Shown one piece after another: positions 35,388-43,937 of a DNA stretch of 64,000 nucleotides (positions are counted from its first letter, which is position 1; each line of letters begins with the position of its first letter). The position numbers were made by a program, and so were the translations under genes. Source of the DNA: Pseudobacillus lumedeiriae (lineage in GTDB: Bacteria; Bacillota; Bacilli; Bacillales; Domibacillaceae); assembly GCF_044891285.1 (NCBI RefSeq), contig NZ_JAUIYO010000012.1:22437-86436 (forward strand), written 5' to 3'. The notes under the pieces are model-generated. The model made no database searches, was not told the DNA's origin, and saw only the letters and a list, made by a program, of their open reading frames with translations.

Positions 35388-35921
35388 ATGTTTAATAATC
35401 ACCGATATTCTAAGTCTGTCAACATACCTAATCCATTATATCAATCCTTGCAGGGAAGATACTTTGTAGGGCAGACTGAAACGATTCGTTTAGGCAAAGG
35501 CAAACACGCTTGGGGAAGTTTAATTAACCCCTTTCATTCAGATATCCATTTATTTGTAAATGCGTTTACCATTACGAATCATTCTGAGCAGCCTTTTATA
35601 GCTGAAATTTGGTTTAATGCAATACCTCCTGGAAAGTCAATGATTTCCGACAAGGTAACCCCTGCAAATACAGCTCTTTCTCCGCTTCCAAAGCCAGAAG
35701 TAGAAATTGTATTTGCGGAGTTGGTGGAAGAAGTTCCAAAGCGGGGAGTAAATGCTTTTAAGCGAATAGTTCCGCCAAAAAGTACATTGACAAGTGATGA
35801 GGATGGAAAGTTTATTTTTTCACCAGGCGAGTCATTTATTATTTTTTTAGTTTCAACTGATAATAAAATTGTTGAGTCAGAAGTTGCCTTTGGCTGGTTT
35901 GAAAAAGATACAAGGAACTAA
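35388..35921 (+). CDS. Hypothetical protein (possibly DUF6143 family)
   Basis: This 177-residue soluble protein begins MFNNHRYSKSVNIPNPLYQS and is rich in beta-type stretches such as HLFVNAFTITNHS and AEIWFNAIPPGKS. It has no signal peptide, cysteines or obvious catalytic motif. The pattern recalls a small Bacillus family of unknown role (DUF6143), but I am not certain. AAAGGAGGG lies upstream, at a somewhat long distance from the ATG. It is divergent from the broken gene at 33982-35249. Confidence 0.6.
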   Translation: MFNNHRYSKSVNIPNPLYQSLQGRYFVGQTETIRLGKGKHAWGSLINPFHSDIHLFVNAFTITNHSEQPFIAEIWFNAIPPGKSMISDKVTPANTALSPLPKPEVEIVFAELVEEVPKRGVNAFKRIVPPKSTLTSDEDGKFIFSPGESFIIFLVSTDNKIVESEVAFGWFEKDTRN

Positions 35922-36408
35922 GATCATCAAACAATAAATGTAAAGATAAAAGAAATATATAATCTATTCCCTTCTTTGAAGACGGATATAGATAAAGAGA
36001 TAAGGTATTGACACTACTGTGTTTTAATTGGTGTCATTCCCTTATTTTTTTTATTATAGTAAAATTATTTTTACGATGATCATAAAAATTTTTCTGCAAT
36101 AATATACTTTTCGCAAATGATGTTAGTTTTTATATTGTTGAAAGTTAAAGAAGGATAGGGGTTAAATAAAAAATTCCCATAAAGTAAAAGACTTTGTTAG
36201 TTTGGCACAAAAAGTGCATAATAAAAATTAGATAAAAAGCGTCTCCCAGCCTTATAATTTGAGAAAACGCCGATGTATTCGCATCATTATTAGCTTCTGT
36301 TACATATTTTATTGTATATGCACTCAGCCGAACGCTAGCTGCGTGATCAAAAGAGAATAAATGACCTGTATAGCCTGAGATGTACTTTGAATAAAGGAGA
36401 AAGTAAAA
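35922..36408. other. AT-rich intergenic stretch
   Basis: These 487 bases hold no gene I can support. A minus-strand frame at 36145-36441 overlaps the start of the next gene, lacks a convincing start and resembles no family. No clear hairpin was found. Confidence 0.5.
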
Positions 36409-37524
36409 TTGGAAAAGAAAAATCTTGAATTGGCGATTCAACTACGCCACGAACTGCATGCTCATCCAGAATTATCAAATCATGAAGTATGGACTAAACA
36501 GCGTTTAATCGATTTTCTTAAAGAACATACAAATCTTGAAATCGTGGATAGGGGCCGTTGGTTCTATGCTGTCTACCATTCCAAAGCGGGAAGAAGGAAC
36601 GTAGCATTCCGCGCAGACTTTGATGCTCTTCCGATGGAAGAAATGATTGATCTCCCATACGGCTCTAAATTCCCTGGTGTTTCCCACAAATGTGGACATG
36701 ATGGACACTCCGCGACGCTTTGCGGTTTTGCTTTGGAAATTGATCAGAAGGGCTGCGAGAATAACGTCTATTTCCTATTCCAGCACGCCGAGGAAACAGG
36801 TGACGGGGCTGCCGAATGTTCGGTTTTCATTAAGGAAAATAATATTGATGAAATTTTTGGCTGGCATAATATGAGCGGCTGTCAACATAAGGTTGTCCAT
36901 GTCATTGATGGAACAGCACAGTGTGCATCAAAGGGAATGACCATTTATATGGAAGGGGCTCCTGCTCATGCAAGTGAACCGGAGAAGGGAATCAATCCGG
37001 CATTTGCTATTCCGAAGGTGATCGATTCGATTCCAGCATTCACTGACTCTGCAGTTAATAAAGGTGTTGTTCTCTGTTCAGTTGTTCATGTAGACATCGG
37101 CGCAAAAGCCTTTGGTGTAAATGCCAGCAAAGGTGCACTAAGAATGACGATCCGTGCACTTTATGAGGAAGAGCTGGACAGACTTCAAAAGAATCTTGAA
37201 GACCTTGCGAAGGCCGAAGCAGAAAAGCTTGGATTAAAGGTGAGGTTCGAGTATCAGGATGAATTCCCGGAAACTGTAAATCACAAGGAAAGCACCGACA
37301 AGGTTCGCCAGGTCTGCAAAGAAAAAGGCCTTCCAATAGTTGAGATGTCAGAAGCGTTTCGGGCTTCCGAAGATTTTGGTCATTACACGAAAATCATAAA
37401 AGGTTCTTATTGCTACATAGGTAATGGAGAAGATTATCCACACCTTCACAGCTACGAGTATGACTTTAAAGATGATCTTATTGAAACAGCAGTGGAACTG
37501 TTCAAAGGACTTGCTGCAATATAA
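36409..37524 (+). CDS. M20 family metallopeptidase / amidohydrolase (second copy)
   Basis: The 371-residue enzyme starts at TTG (36409) behind AAAGGAGAAAG. It has KCGHDGHSA near residue 95, FQHAEETGDGA near 125 and the late motif EAFRASEDFGHY, so the zinc ligands and catalytic Glu are present. Its overall sequence differs clearly from the M20 enzyme at 29598, so it is not a recent duplicate. The probable role is removal of acyl groups from amino acids or peptides. It is a single-gene unit with its own terminator. Confidence 0.88.
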   Translation: MEKKNLELAIQLRHELHAHPELSNHEVWTKQRLIDFLKEHTNLEIVDRGRWFYAVYHSKAGRRNVAFRADFDALPMEEMIDLPYGSKFPGVSHKCGHDGHSATLCGFALEIDQKGCENNVYFLFQHAEETGDGAAECSVFIKENNIDEIFGWHNMSGCQHKVVHVIDGTAQCASKGMTIYMEGAPAHASEPEKGINPAFAIPKVIDSIPAFTDSAVNKGVVLCSVVHVDIGAKAFGVNASKGALRMTIRALYEEELDRLQKNLEDLAKAEAEKLGLKVRFEYQDEFPETVNHKESTDKVRQVCKEKGLPIVEMSEAFRASEDFGHYTKIIKGSYCYIGNGEDYPHLHSYEYDFKDDLIETAVELFKGLAAI

Positions 37525-37542
37525 AAAACTATTTCAGAATGA

Positions 37543-37574
37543 AAAAAGGCTTCCGGTGATACCGGGAGCCTTTT
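37543..37574 (+). terminator. Terminator of the second M20 gene
   Basis: AAAAAGGCTTCCGGT pairs with ACCGGGAGCCTTTT around GAT. Confidence 0.85.
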
Positions 37575-37624
37575 AGTAATTGTAATAGTATAACAAGAAT
37601 GGATTGTTTTCGTGCACATTTTAA

Positions 37625-38077
37625 TTAGCTTAAATATTCAACACAGTTTCTTCCTTTATTTTTTGCCTGGTATAAGGCTTTATCGCCTCTTGATAGTAAA
37701 ACGTTTAATGTATCATTCTGGACATAAGAGGTAACTCCAAAGCTGCCAGTTTTTCGTTCTACTATTGGGAAGCGATGGTTTTCTAATTGTTTACGAAGAT
37801 TCTCTGAAAGCTGCAAAGCCTCTTCTAGTGTGGTTTGTGGGCAAATAATTAGAAACTCCTCTTCTCCCCATCGACCGATTGTATCTATTTCCCTAACATT
37901 ATCTTTTAAGACCTTGGCTGCCTCTACTAAGACGATATCCCCGGATTGATGATCAAATTCATCATTCACTGCTTTAAAATGATCAATATCCAACAAGTAG
38001 GTCATTAATGTAACAACATTGGTAATAAAAAAACAACATAACATCGCTTTTTTTGCTACTCTATTTTTCAACTTCAT
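37625..38077 (-). pseudogene. Truncated, degenerate GGDEF-domain protein
   Basis: The 150-residue frame carries the second two thirds of a GGDEF domain: DIDHFKAVNDEFDHQSGD, RWGEEEFLII and ALYQAKNKGRN. The signature is GEEEF rather than GGEEF, so c-di-GMP synthesis is doubtful. The first 25 residues are a basic, hydrophobic stretch that does not belong to the domain, and the normal domain start is missing. It looks like the end of a larger sensor gene joined to foreign sequence. Confidence 0.6.
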
Positions 38078-38430
38078 TTTTTTATGTACCCTTCATGGTT
38101 TTTGACCTAATATTTTTAGTTTGATGTAAAGAGGAAGCAACATAAAATCGAGGAAATAGTAAAAAAGAAGGGTTTACAAACCATTATAAAAAATTAAATG
38201 TCTGTTGAACACAAATAAATGATTTCGCATTTAGAACAATGACAGGTAATCATTTTAATTAAAAGGACGCATCTTTATATGGAAACGGTATAATAAATTG
38301 GAAGAAGTACACATTAAAAAGGGCTTACAAGGTGCTTCTATGAAGTATAGATCACGAAAAATAACATAAAATGCTGGTGTTTTTGATCAATAAATAGAAA
38401 ACACTATAACATAAAAGAAAAGGAGACATT
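38078..38430. other. Intergenic stretch without a recognisable gene
   Basis: These 353 AT-rich bases between the GGDEF remnant and selO show no gene. A TATAAT near 38289 could be a -10 box for selO, but no matching -35 is clear. Confidence 0.4.
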
Positions 38431-39894
38431 ATGAAGAATAGTAAAGAAACAGGATGGAACTTAGACAACAGTTATGCCCGTCTGCCGAAATCATTTTTTT
38501 CCAGTATCAATCCAACTTCTGTGCGCTCACCGAAGTTAATCATTCTGAATCATCCGTTAGCAGAAGATTTAGGCTTAAACGTTCAGGGGCTGCAAAGTGA
38601 AGATGGTGCAGCGGTGCTTGCCGGCAATCAGATTCCTGAAGGTGCCTCACCTCTTGCTCAAGCTTACGCGGGGCATCAGTTCGGGCATTTCAATATGTTA
38701 GGGGATGGCCGGGCGGTACTGTTAGGCGAACAGATCACACCCAAAGGTGAGAGGGTAGATATTCAGCTTAAAGGTTCAGGCAGAACACCGTATTCCCGTG
38801 GGGGGGATGGCCGAGCGGCACTGGGCCCTATGCTGCGTGAATATATTATCAGCGAGGCTATGCATGCTCTTACTATTCCGACGACTCGCAGTTTAGCGGT
38901 AGTGATCACTGGTGAGCCGGTAATCCGTGAAACTGAGCTCCCTGGTGCTATTTTGACTCGTATCGCTTCCAGTCATCTGCGCGTCGGTACGTTTCAATAT
39001 GTTGCACAATGGGGCACAGTGGAAGAACTTCAGACCTTAGCTGACTATACACTCAATCGCCATTTTCCAGACATTGAAGCTAGTGAGAATCCGTACCTTT
39101 CGCTGCTGAGAGAAGTGATCAAGCGTCAAGCTGAGCTTATTGCGAAGTGGCAGCTTGTTGGTTTTATTCATGGGGTAATGAATACTGACAACATGACGAT
39201 CAGCGGAGAAACGATCGATTATGGCCCGTGTGCTTTCATGGATGCCTATGACCCGGAAACGGTATTCAGTTCCATTGATCTTCATGGCCGCTACTCTTAT
39301 GGCAACCAGCCTAACATGGCCGGCTGGAATCTCGCACGATTGGCCGAAAGTCTATTGCCGCTGCTGCATGACGATGAGGAGCAGGCGGTCAAACTGGCTC
39401 AGGATGCGATTTCAGATTTTCCTTCGCTCTATCAAACGAGCTGGCTCTCTGGAATGAGGGCAAAACTAGGGATATTGAACGAAGAAGCACAAGATGAGGT
39501 ACTTATGAACGATCTCCTTCACTTGATGAAGAAGTATCGTGCGGACTATACGAATACTTTCCGTGCTTTAACTTTTGATACGCAGGAGAATACAGCTTTG
39601 TTTGAGGCTTCAGAATTTGTTCAGTGGCGTAAGCGCTGGCTGGAGCGGCTGGACAGGCAGCGGGAAGCGAAAGAAGCCGCGAATCAGTTGATGAGAAACA
39701 GCAATCCTGCTGTCATTCCACGAAATCATCGAGTAGAAGAGGCGTTAGAAGCCGCAATTGAACGGGGAGACTACAGCGTGATGGAAAGGCTTTTGGGCAT
39801 TCTAGCAAATCCTTATGCCCATACCGCTGAACAGGCTGACTACGCCACAGTGCCTGTGTCCACAGCCCCTTACCGAACTTTTTGTGGTACCTAA
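38431..39894 (+). CDS. selO: Protein adenylyltransferase SelO (YdiU family)
   Basis: The 487-residue pseudokinase-fold enzyme contains LGDGRAVLLGE, KGSGRTPYSRGGDGRAALG, HGVMNTDNMTISGETIDYG and CAFMDAYDP, the hallmarks of SelO/YdiU. The family transfers AMP to Ser, Thr or Tyr of target proteins and helps in oxidative stress. Eukaryotic members end in a selenocysteine; here the chain ends FCGT with a plain Cys near the end. AAAGGAGAC precedes the ATG. It is a single-gene unit. Confidence 0.95.
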   Translation: MKNSKETGWNLDNSYARLPKSFFSSINPTSVRSPKLIILNHPLAEDLGLNVQGLQSEDGAAVLAGNQIPEGASPLAQAYAGHQFGHFNMLGDGRAVLLGEQITPKGERVDIQLKGSGRTPYSRGGDGRAALGPMLREYIISEAMHALTIPTTRSLAVVITGEPVIRETELPGAILTRIASSHLRVGTFQYVAQWGTVEELQTLADYTLNRHFPDIEASENPYLSLLREVIKRQAELIAKWQLVGFIHGVMNTDNMTISGETIDYGPCAFMDAYDPETVFSSIDLHGRYSYGNQPNMAGWNLARLAESLLPLLHDDEEQAVKLAQDAISDFPSLYQTSWLSGMRAKLGILNEEAQDEVLMNDLLHLMKKYRADYTNTFRALTFDTQENTALFEASEFVQWRKRWLERLDRQREAKEAANQLMRNSNPAVIPRNHRVEEALEAAIERGDYSVMERLLGILANPYAHTAEQADYATVPVSTAPYRTFCGT

Positions 39895-39942
39895 CGAGAA
39901 AGCAGGAATGATTTTTCCGCTTTTTTGAATAGAATTCACTTT

Positions 39943-40064
39943 AAAAATGCTGCCCCCATAAAGGTCTGACCTGATCATTCATATACTGTATATTCATTCT
40001 TTTAAAGATAGAGTATATTGTTGATATGGAGTCTGGCACTTTGGGCTTTAGCAGCATTTTTTTA
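39943..40064 (+). terminator. Long terminator-like inverted repeat after selO
   Basis: AAAAATGCTGC and GCAGCATTTTT pair over about 100 bases, with partly complementary inner segments (CCCATAAAGG / CTTTGGG) and a final T run. The gap 39895-40287 has no gene otherwise. Confidence 0.45.
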
Positions 40065-40287
40065 GTTGTGATTTTCATCCTTGTTTAGTAAGAAGCAGGA
40101 AGGGACATTGGAAACAATATAGAATGGCAAGATGTTGAAATGAATAGATGACTCTATTAGTTTTAAAAGTTATCATCCAGTTGCGTTCTATTTACCAATG
40201 TTATGTATAAAAGTACCCAGTTGATACACATTAAGTAACATCACTTATACCCTAAAGCTTTAAATAACAGCAATAAAAGGAGTATAT

Positions 40288-41502
40288 ATGAATACGCTTG
40301 ATACTCACATAAATAAAAAATTATATTACAGTACAGTGATCATCGTTATAACCATTATGATCATGGGCTTGTTAATTGATAACCCGCGTTTTGGCAAGCT
40401 TGAGATGGGGTTCATTTCCCATAGCGTACTTGTTGTTGTTCTATCTGTCTGTTTATTGCTTTATCCTAAGCATGTCACCCATGTTTGCCGAGCAATTATT
40501 ATGATTGTGGCATCGGTTTATTTTTATACACTTTTCTTTTTATATCCAGACACTTGGTCCAACTTTATTTTTCTATGTTTTATTCCAGCGATTTCAATCT
40601 TGTTTTTTGATTCTAAGCTCTTTTATTTTTCGTTAATACTAAATAGTTTATCCATAACGTTGACGTTTAGCTACATTGCTCTCGTTGATCAAGGACATTT
40701 ATATCCGTATATAAAACGGGATTTAATCGGGAATGTGATCAATTTTGTAGGAAGTCAAGTAATTATCTATTTTATCTTTTATTTGTCATATGGGCGTATG
40801 AAAAGACAGCAATTGTATTATGAACAAATCAAACAGTCAGAGCGTTTGAAGACAGCTGGGCAGCTGGCGGCTGCTGTTGCTCATGAAATTAGAAATCCTT
40901 TAACAGTTGTGAATGGTTTTTTGCAGTTATACGAAAAAGATTCGTCATTGAGTGAGGGTATAAAAAAACACTTTTCTTTGATGATTAACGAATTGAATAC
41001 AGCTGAACAGGTGATTTCTCAACTTTTATCTATCGCAAAGCCTAATAAAGATCATGAAACGGAAACGGTAAATGTAAAAGCTGTTCTTCAGAGTGTCACC
41101 GATTTACTTCATTCATATGGACTTTTACATGACAATAAGATCGAATTTAATATGGTGGAAGAGTGTTATATCGCGGCTAACAAGATAGAGTTTAAACAAT
41201 TACTAATCAATATCATTAAAAACGCCATTGAGGCCTCCGGAGTCGGTGAATCAGTGATGATAACGGCGGGAAGGAAAAAAGATTTTGTTGAGATTAAAGT
41301 CATCGATTGTGGACATGGCATGTCAGAAGCAGAAGTAGAGTCGCTTGGTACTCCTTTTTACTCTTTAAAAAGTAAAGGGACAGGGTTAGGGATGATGATT
41401 TGTTATAACATTGCAACAAAATATAAAGGGACGATTGACTTCCAAAGTAAAAAAGGAGAAGGAACAACGGTTACGATCTGCTTTCCAGCAAAACACTTAT
41501 GA
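40288..41502 (+). CDS. Membrane sensor histidine kinase (sporulation-kinase-like)
   Basis: The 404-residue protein has about six membrane helices in residues 12-175 and no large outer domain. A HisKA domain with AAAVAHEIRNPLTVVNGFL (His near 200) and an ATPase domain (KNAIEASG, DCGHGMSEAE, KGTGLGMMI) follow. The layout is that of KinB/KinD-type kinases, which feed the sporulation phosphorelay. No response regulator gene is adjacent, which also fits a phosphorelay kinase. The ligand is unknown. AAAAGGAGTAT precedes the ATG. A 50-codon frame overlaps its stop. Confidence 0.9.
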   Translation: MNTLDTHINKKLYYSTVIIVITIMIMGLLIDNPRFGKLEMGFISHSVLVVVLSVCLLLYPKHVTHVCRAIIMIVASVYFYTLFFLYPDTWSNFIFLCFIPAISILFFDSKLFYFSLILNSLSITLTFSYIALVDQGHLYPYIKRDLIGNVINFVGSQVIIYFIFYLSYGRMKRQQLYYEQIKQSERLKTAGQLAAAVAHEIRNPLTVVNGFLQLYEKDSSLSEGIKKHFSLMINELNTAEQVISQLLSIAKPNKDHETETVNVKAVLQSVTDLLHSYGLLHDNKIEFNMVEECYIAANKIEFKQLLINIIKNAIEASGVGESVMITAGRKKDFVEIKVIDCGHGMSEAEVESLGTPFYSLKSKGTGLGMMICYNIATKYKGTIDFQSKKGEGTTVTICFPAKHL

Positions 41503-41651
41503 GGGCTGTTATAACTACAGGTGTGTTGATTCCTCGAAAAGAAGCAAAGGACAATTTAGGTATGGAGTTGGTAGTATCTATCGAATTCCGGACAGTGATA
41601 GATCGTCATGGTATTTCTGTTTTTCTCAATCAAGTTGATGATTTTTCGTGA
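41499..41651 (+). CDS. Possible small protein translationally coupled to the kinase
   Basis: An ATG overlaps the kinase stop (ATGA) and opens a 50-codon frame: MRAVITTGVLIPRKEAKD, then MELVVSIEFRTVIDRHGIS and QVDDFS before TGA. The start-stop overlap suggests translational coupling, and a terminator follows 15 bases later. I do not recognise the family, and a chance frame of this length is possible. Confidence 0.4.
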   Translation: MRAVITTGVLIPRKEAKDNLGMELVVSIEFRTVIDRHGISVFLNQVDDFS

Positions 41652-41665
41652 TTGACTATTCATAA

Positions 41666-41703
41666 AAAATAAGGATGCCATCTTTCGTGAGGCATCCTTA
41701 TTT
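41666..41703. terminator. Terminator after the kinase unit
   Basis: AAATAAGGATGCC pairs with GGCATCCTTATTT around ATCTTTCGTGA. Confidence 0.85.
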
Positions 41704-41900
41704 GATGATATCAATCATTGATAGAAAATTTTTTTCAAATATCTATGAACTTTTGAATCTGTTATACTGCATGTAGACAGATTCTTTCAAAGATTGATAG
41801 TTTTGGTTACTTAATGTATTTCGTGTGAAAATTGTATTTCGTTCACGGGGATTAAGTCCTTAATATCAAGGATCTGCATTGAGAAGAAGGTGATTTAGAC

Positions 41901-43178
41901 ATGAAATTCCAACCAGAAGTATTTGAGGGAAACGGACTATTTTATGGCGACAATTTATATGTTATACAAGGATTAATGAATATAGGATACAAAGAAAAAT
42001 TTGATATGATTTATTTTGATGGCCCATTTAATTCAGGGTGGATTTTCTCTGTGTTTAATAAAAAATTGAATGAACATATCATTGATCCTTGGAATGAGGC
42101 TGCTACCATTCAAAACTTTTATCATTCTGATATTTATCGGTCTAATTATAAGAAGAGAATTGAAGCTGCCAAAGAATTGTTAAATGAAAATGGGATTCTT
42201 GTTTTCCATACCTCGCAAAAAGAAGGGCATTATCTAAAAGTGATCTTAGATGAAGTGTTTGGATCTAACCATTTTCTTGGAGAGGTCATTTGGAAGTTTG
42301 CTGATGCCCCCGTATATAAAAAGGCACAATGGGGTCTTAATCATGAATCCTTATTTTTTTATTCTAAAACGGATAAGTACTTTAAAAAGAAGGATGTTTC
42401 TTATTCATCTGTTTGGGACGACGTGGGAAAATATGAGTATTTGGGCAAAGAAGATACATTCTATGCTACACAAAAGCCTGAAAAACTAATGGAACGTATT
42501 TTGCAGATGACTACAGATGAAGGCGCTTTAGTCGGTGATTTTTATTGTGGCAGCGGCACTTTGTCATTTACAGCAGAAAAAATGAAGAGAAGATGGATCG
42601 CCAGTGATAATTCCCGCTTAGCGATACAGACTACAGTGAGTAGAATGAGCACGCTAGGGATTGATGTCACTGTACACCAACTAGTAGAGGATTTTAATAA
42701 AACATATCTTCGGGGTAACGAATATACAAAGAAAACGAAAGTTCCCTTTTCTTTGAATGAATTTCAAGGACTGAAAGAAGAATTAAATAATTCATCTGTT
42801 ATTGTGAATGCTTATGAATATACCCCCGAAATAGATTTACTTGAGAATGAGAGCTTTACATTTCAGTTGATCATGCCGTCTGTAACTCCTAACGGCATTA
42901 AAGATATTGTTAAAACGAGTATTCCAAGGCCAAGGCCAATGTTAACAGAAGATGGTTATCAACTCGTTGTGACGAATCCGTTAAACTGGATTCTGCATCA
43001 TATTGTACATGGGCAGATTGAAGAAGATCATTATATTCTTGACTCTGACTCGCTGCAACAGAGGGTGAACGATATTTATTTAAAAATAAGTGCCAATTGG
43101 ATTGATTATATTAAGGAATACGATGCTTATTATTTATTAATTGATGTGTTTGGATATTTTTATAAAGTCCCTAAATAA
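41901..43178 (+). CDS. Orphan site-specific DNA methyltransferase (N6-A or N4-C type) with altered motif IV
   Basis: The 425-residue protein has the beta-type order of motifs. Motif IV, normally DPPY, reads D40-G-P-F (YFDGPFNS). NYKKRIEAAKELLNENG follows, then HESLFFYSK, QKPEKLMERIL and the SAM-binding FxGxG as F214-YCGSG. The C-terminal 180 residues are not a recognised target domain. No restriction enzyme gene is nearby. With the first proline of motif IV replaced by glycine, activity is uncertain. An SDR gene follows after 13 bases. Confidence 0.8.
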   Translation: MKFQPEVFEGNGLFYGDNLYVIQGLMNIGYKEKFDMIYFDGPFNSGWIFSVFNKKLNEHIIDPWNEAATIQNFYHSDIYRSNYKKRIEAAKELLNENGILVFHTSQKEGHYLKVILDEVFGSNHFLGEVIWKFADAPVYKKAQWGLNHESLFFYSKTDKYFKKKDVSYSSVWDDVGKYEYLGKEDTFYATQKPEKLMERILQMTTDEGALVGDFYCGSGTLSFTAEKMKRRWIASDNSRLAIQTTVSRMSTLGIDVTVHQLVEDFNKTYLRGNEYTKKTKVPFSLNEFQGLKEELNNSSVIVNAYEYTPEIDLLENESFTFQLIMPSVTPNGIKDIVKTSIPRPRPMLTEDGYQLVVTNPLNWILHHIVHGQIEEDHYILDSDSLQQRVNDIYLKISANWIDYIKEYDAYYLLIDVFGYFYKVPK

Positions 43179-43191
43179 AAAGAGGTAGAAT

Positions 43192-43872
43192 ATGAGACAA
43201 AAAGTAGCGATTGTTATAGGCGGTTTAAGAGGGATTGGCAAGGCAATTAGTCTTGACCTTGTAGATAAGGGATTCATTACGTATGCCACAACTCGTGAAC
43301 AGAATATAGATATTCATGTAGAAAATCTGTTTCCCTTGCAAATGAATATGATGGACGAAAAAGAAATACATAATGTTTTTAAACTTATTAGTGAGCAGCA
43401 TAATACGATAGATGTGCTAGTTAATAATGCAGGAATTGGTTATTTTAAAGCATTTGAAGAGTTTACTGCTAAAGAATGGGAAGATGTTTTTCAAACGAAT
43501 GTTTTTGGGACGTTCCACTGCATCCAAAATGCGTTCGGATTATTGAAAAAAGAGGGGGGACGTATTATTAATATTAGTTCCATCGCGACTAAGAGAAGCC
43601 TCCCTTTGAATTCCGTATATGCAGCCTCAAAACATGCAATGAGTGGCTTAGGGAATGTTTTAGCAGAAGAATGGTATAAATATAATATTTTTACTACTAA
43701 TATACATCTAGGAGCAACGTATACGGATATTTGGAAGGGGGTTGAAGGATTTTCCCCTGAAGACATGCTGCATGTTAATGATGTAGCACGCGTGGTATCG
43801 TTTGTTGCTGAGACCCCGCTTCATGTTCGGATTGATGAGATGACATTGACTCCACCCAAAGGCGTATTATAG
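43192..43872 (+). CDS. Short-chain dehydrogenase/reductase
   Basis: The 226-residue protein has IVIGGLRGIGKA (dinucleotide loop), VLVNNAGIGY, the active-site Ser in INISSIA and YAASK (YxxxK), so a full SDR catalytic set is present. AAGAGGTAG precedes the ATG. It follows the methyltransferase gene by 13 bases, so the two are probably co-transcribed, although a shared function is not obvious. The substrate is unknown. Confidence 0.9.
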   Translation: MRQKVAIVIGGLRGIGKAISLDLVDKGFITYATTREQNIDIHVENLFPLQMNMMDEKEIHNVFKLISEQHNTIDVLVNNAGIGYFKAFEEFTAKEWEDVFQTNVFGTFHCIQNAFGLLKKEGGRIINISSIATKRSLPLNSVYAASKHAMSGLGNVLAEEWYKYNIFTTNIHLGATYTDIWKGVEGFSPEDMLHVNDVARVVSFVAETPLHVRIDEMTLTPPKGVL

Positions 43873-43937
43873 TTCACAAGGTCAAATAGTATAATAAAAA
43901 ATTCACAGATACAGATAGCTGCATAGGGGGAGTTTGT

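Noticed and set aside
36145..36441. Minus-strand 98-codon hydrophobic frame
   Set aside because: It overlaps the start of the M20 gene, has no ribosome binding site or family resemblance, and the region is AT-rich.
41411..41638. 75-codon frame overlapping the kinase end
   Set aside because: It is mostly an out-of-frame reading of the kinase 3' end and has no ribosome binding site; the ATGA-coupled frame at 41499 is the better candidate.
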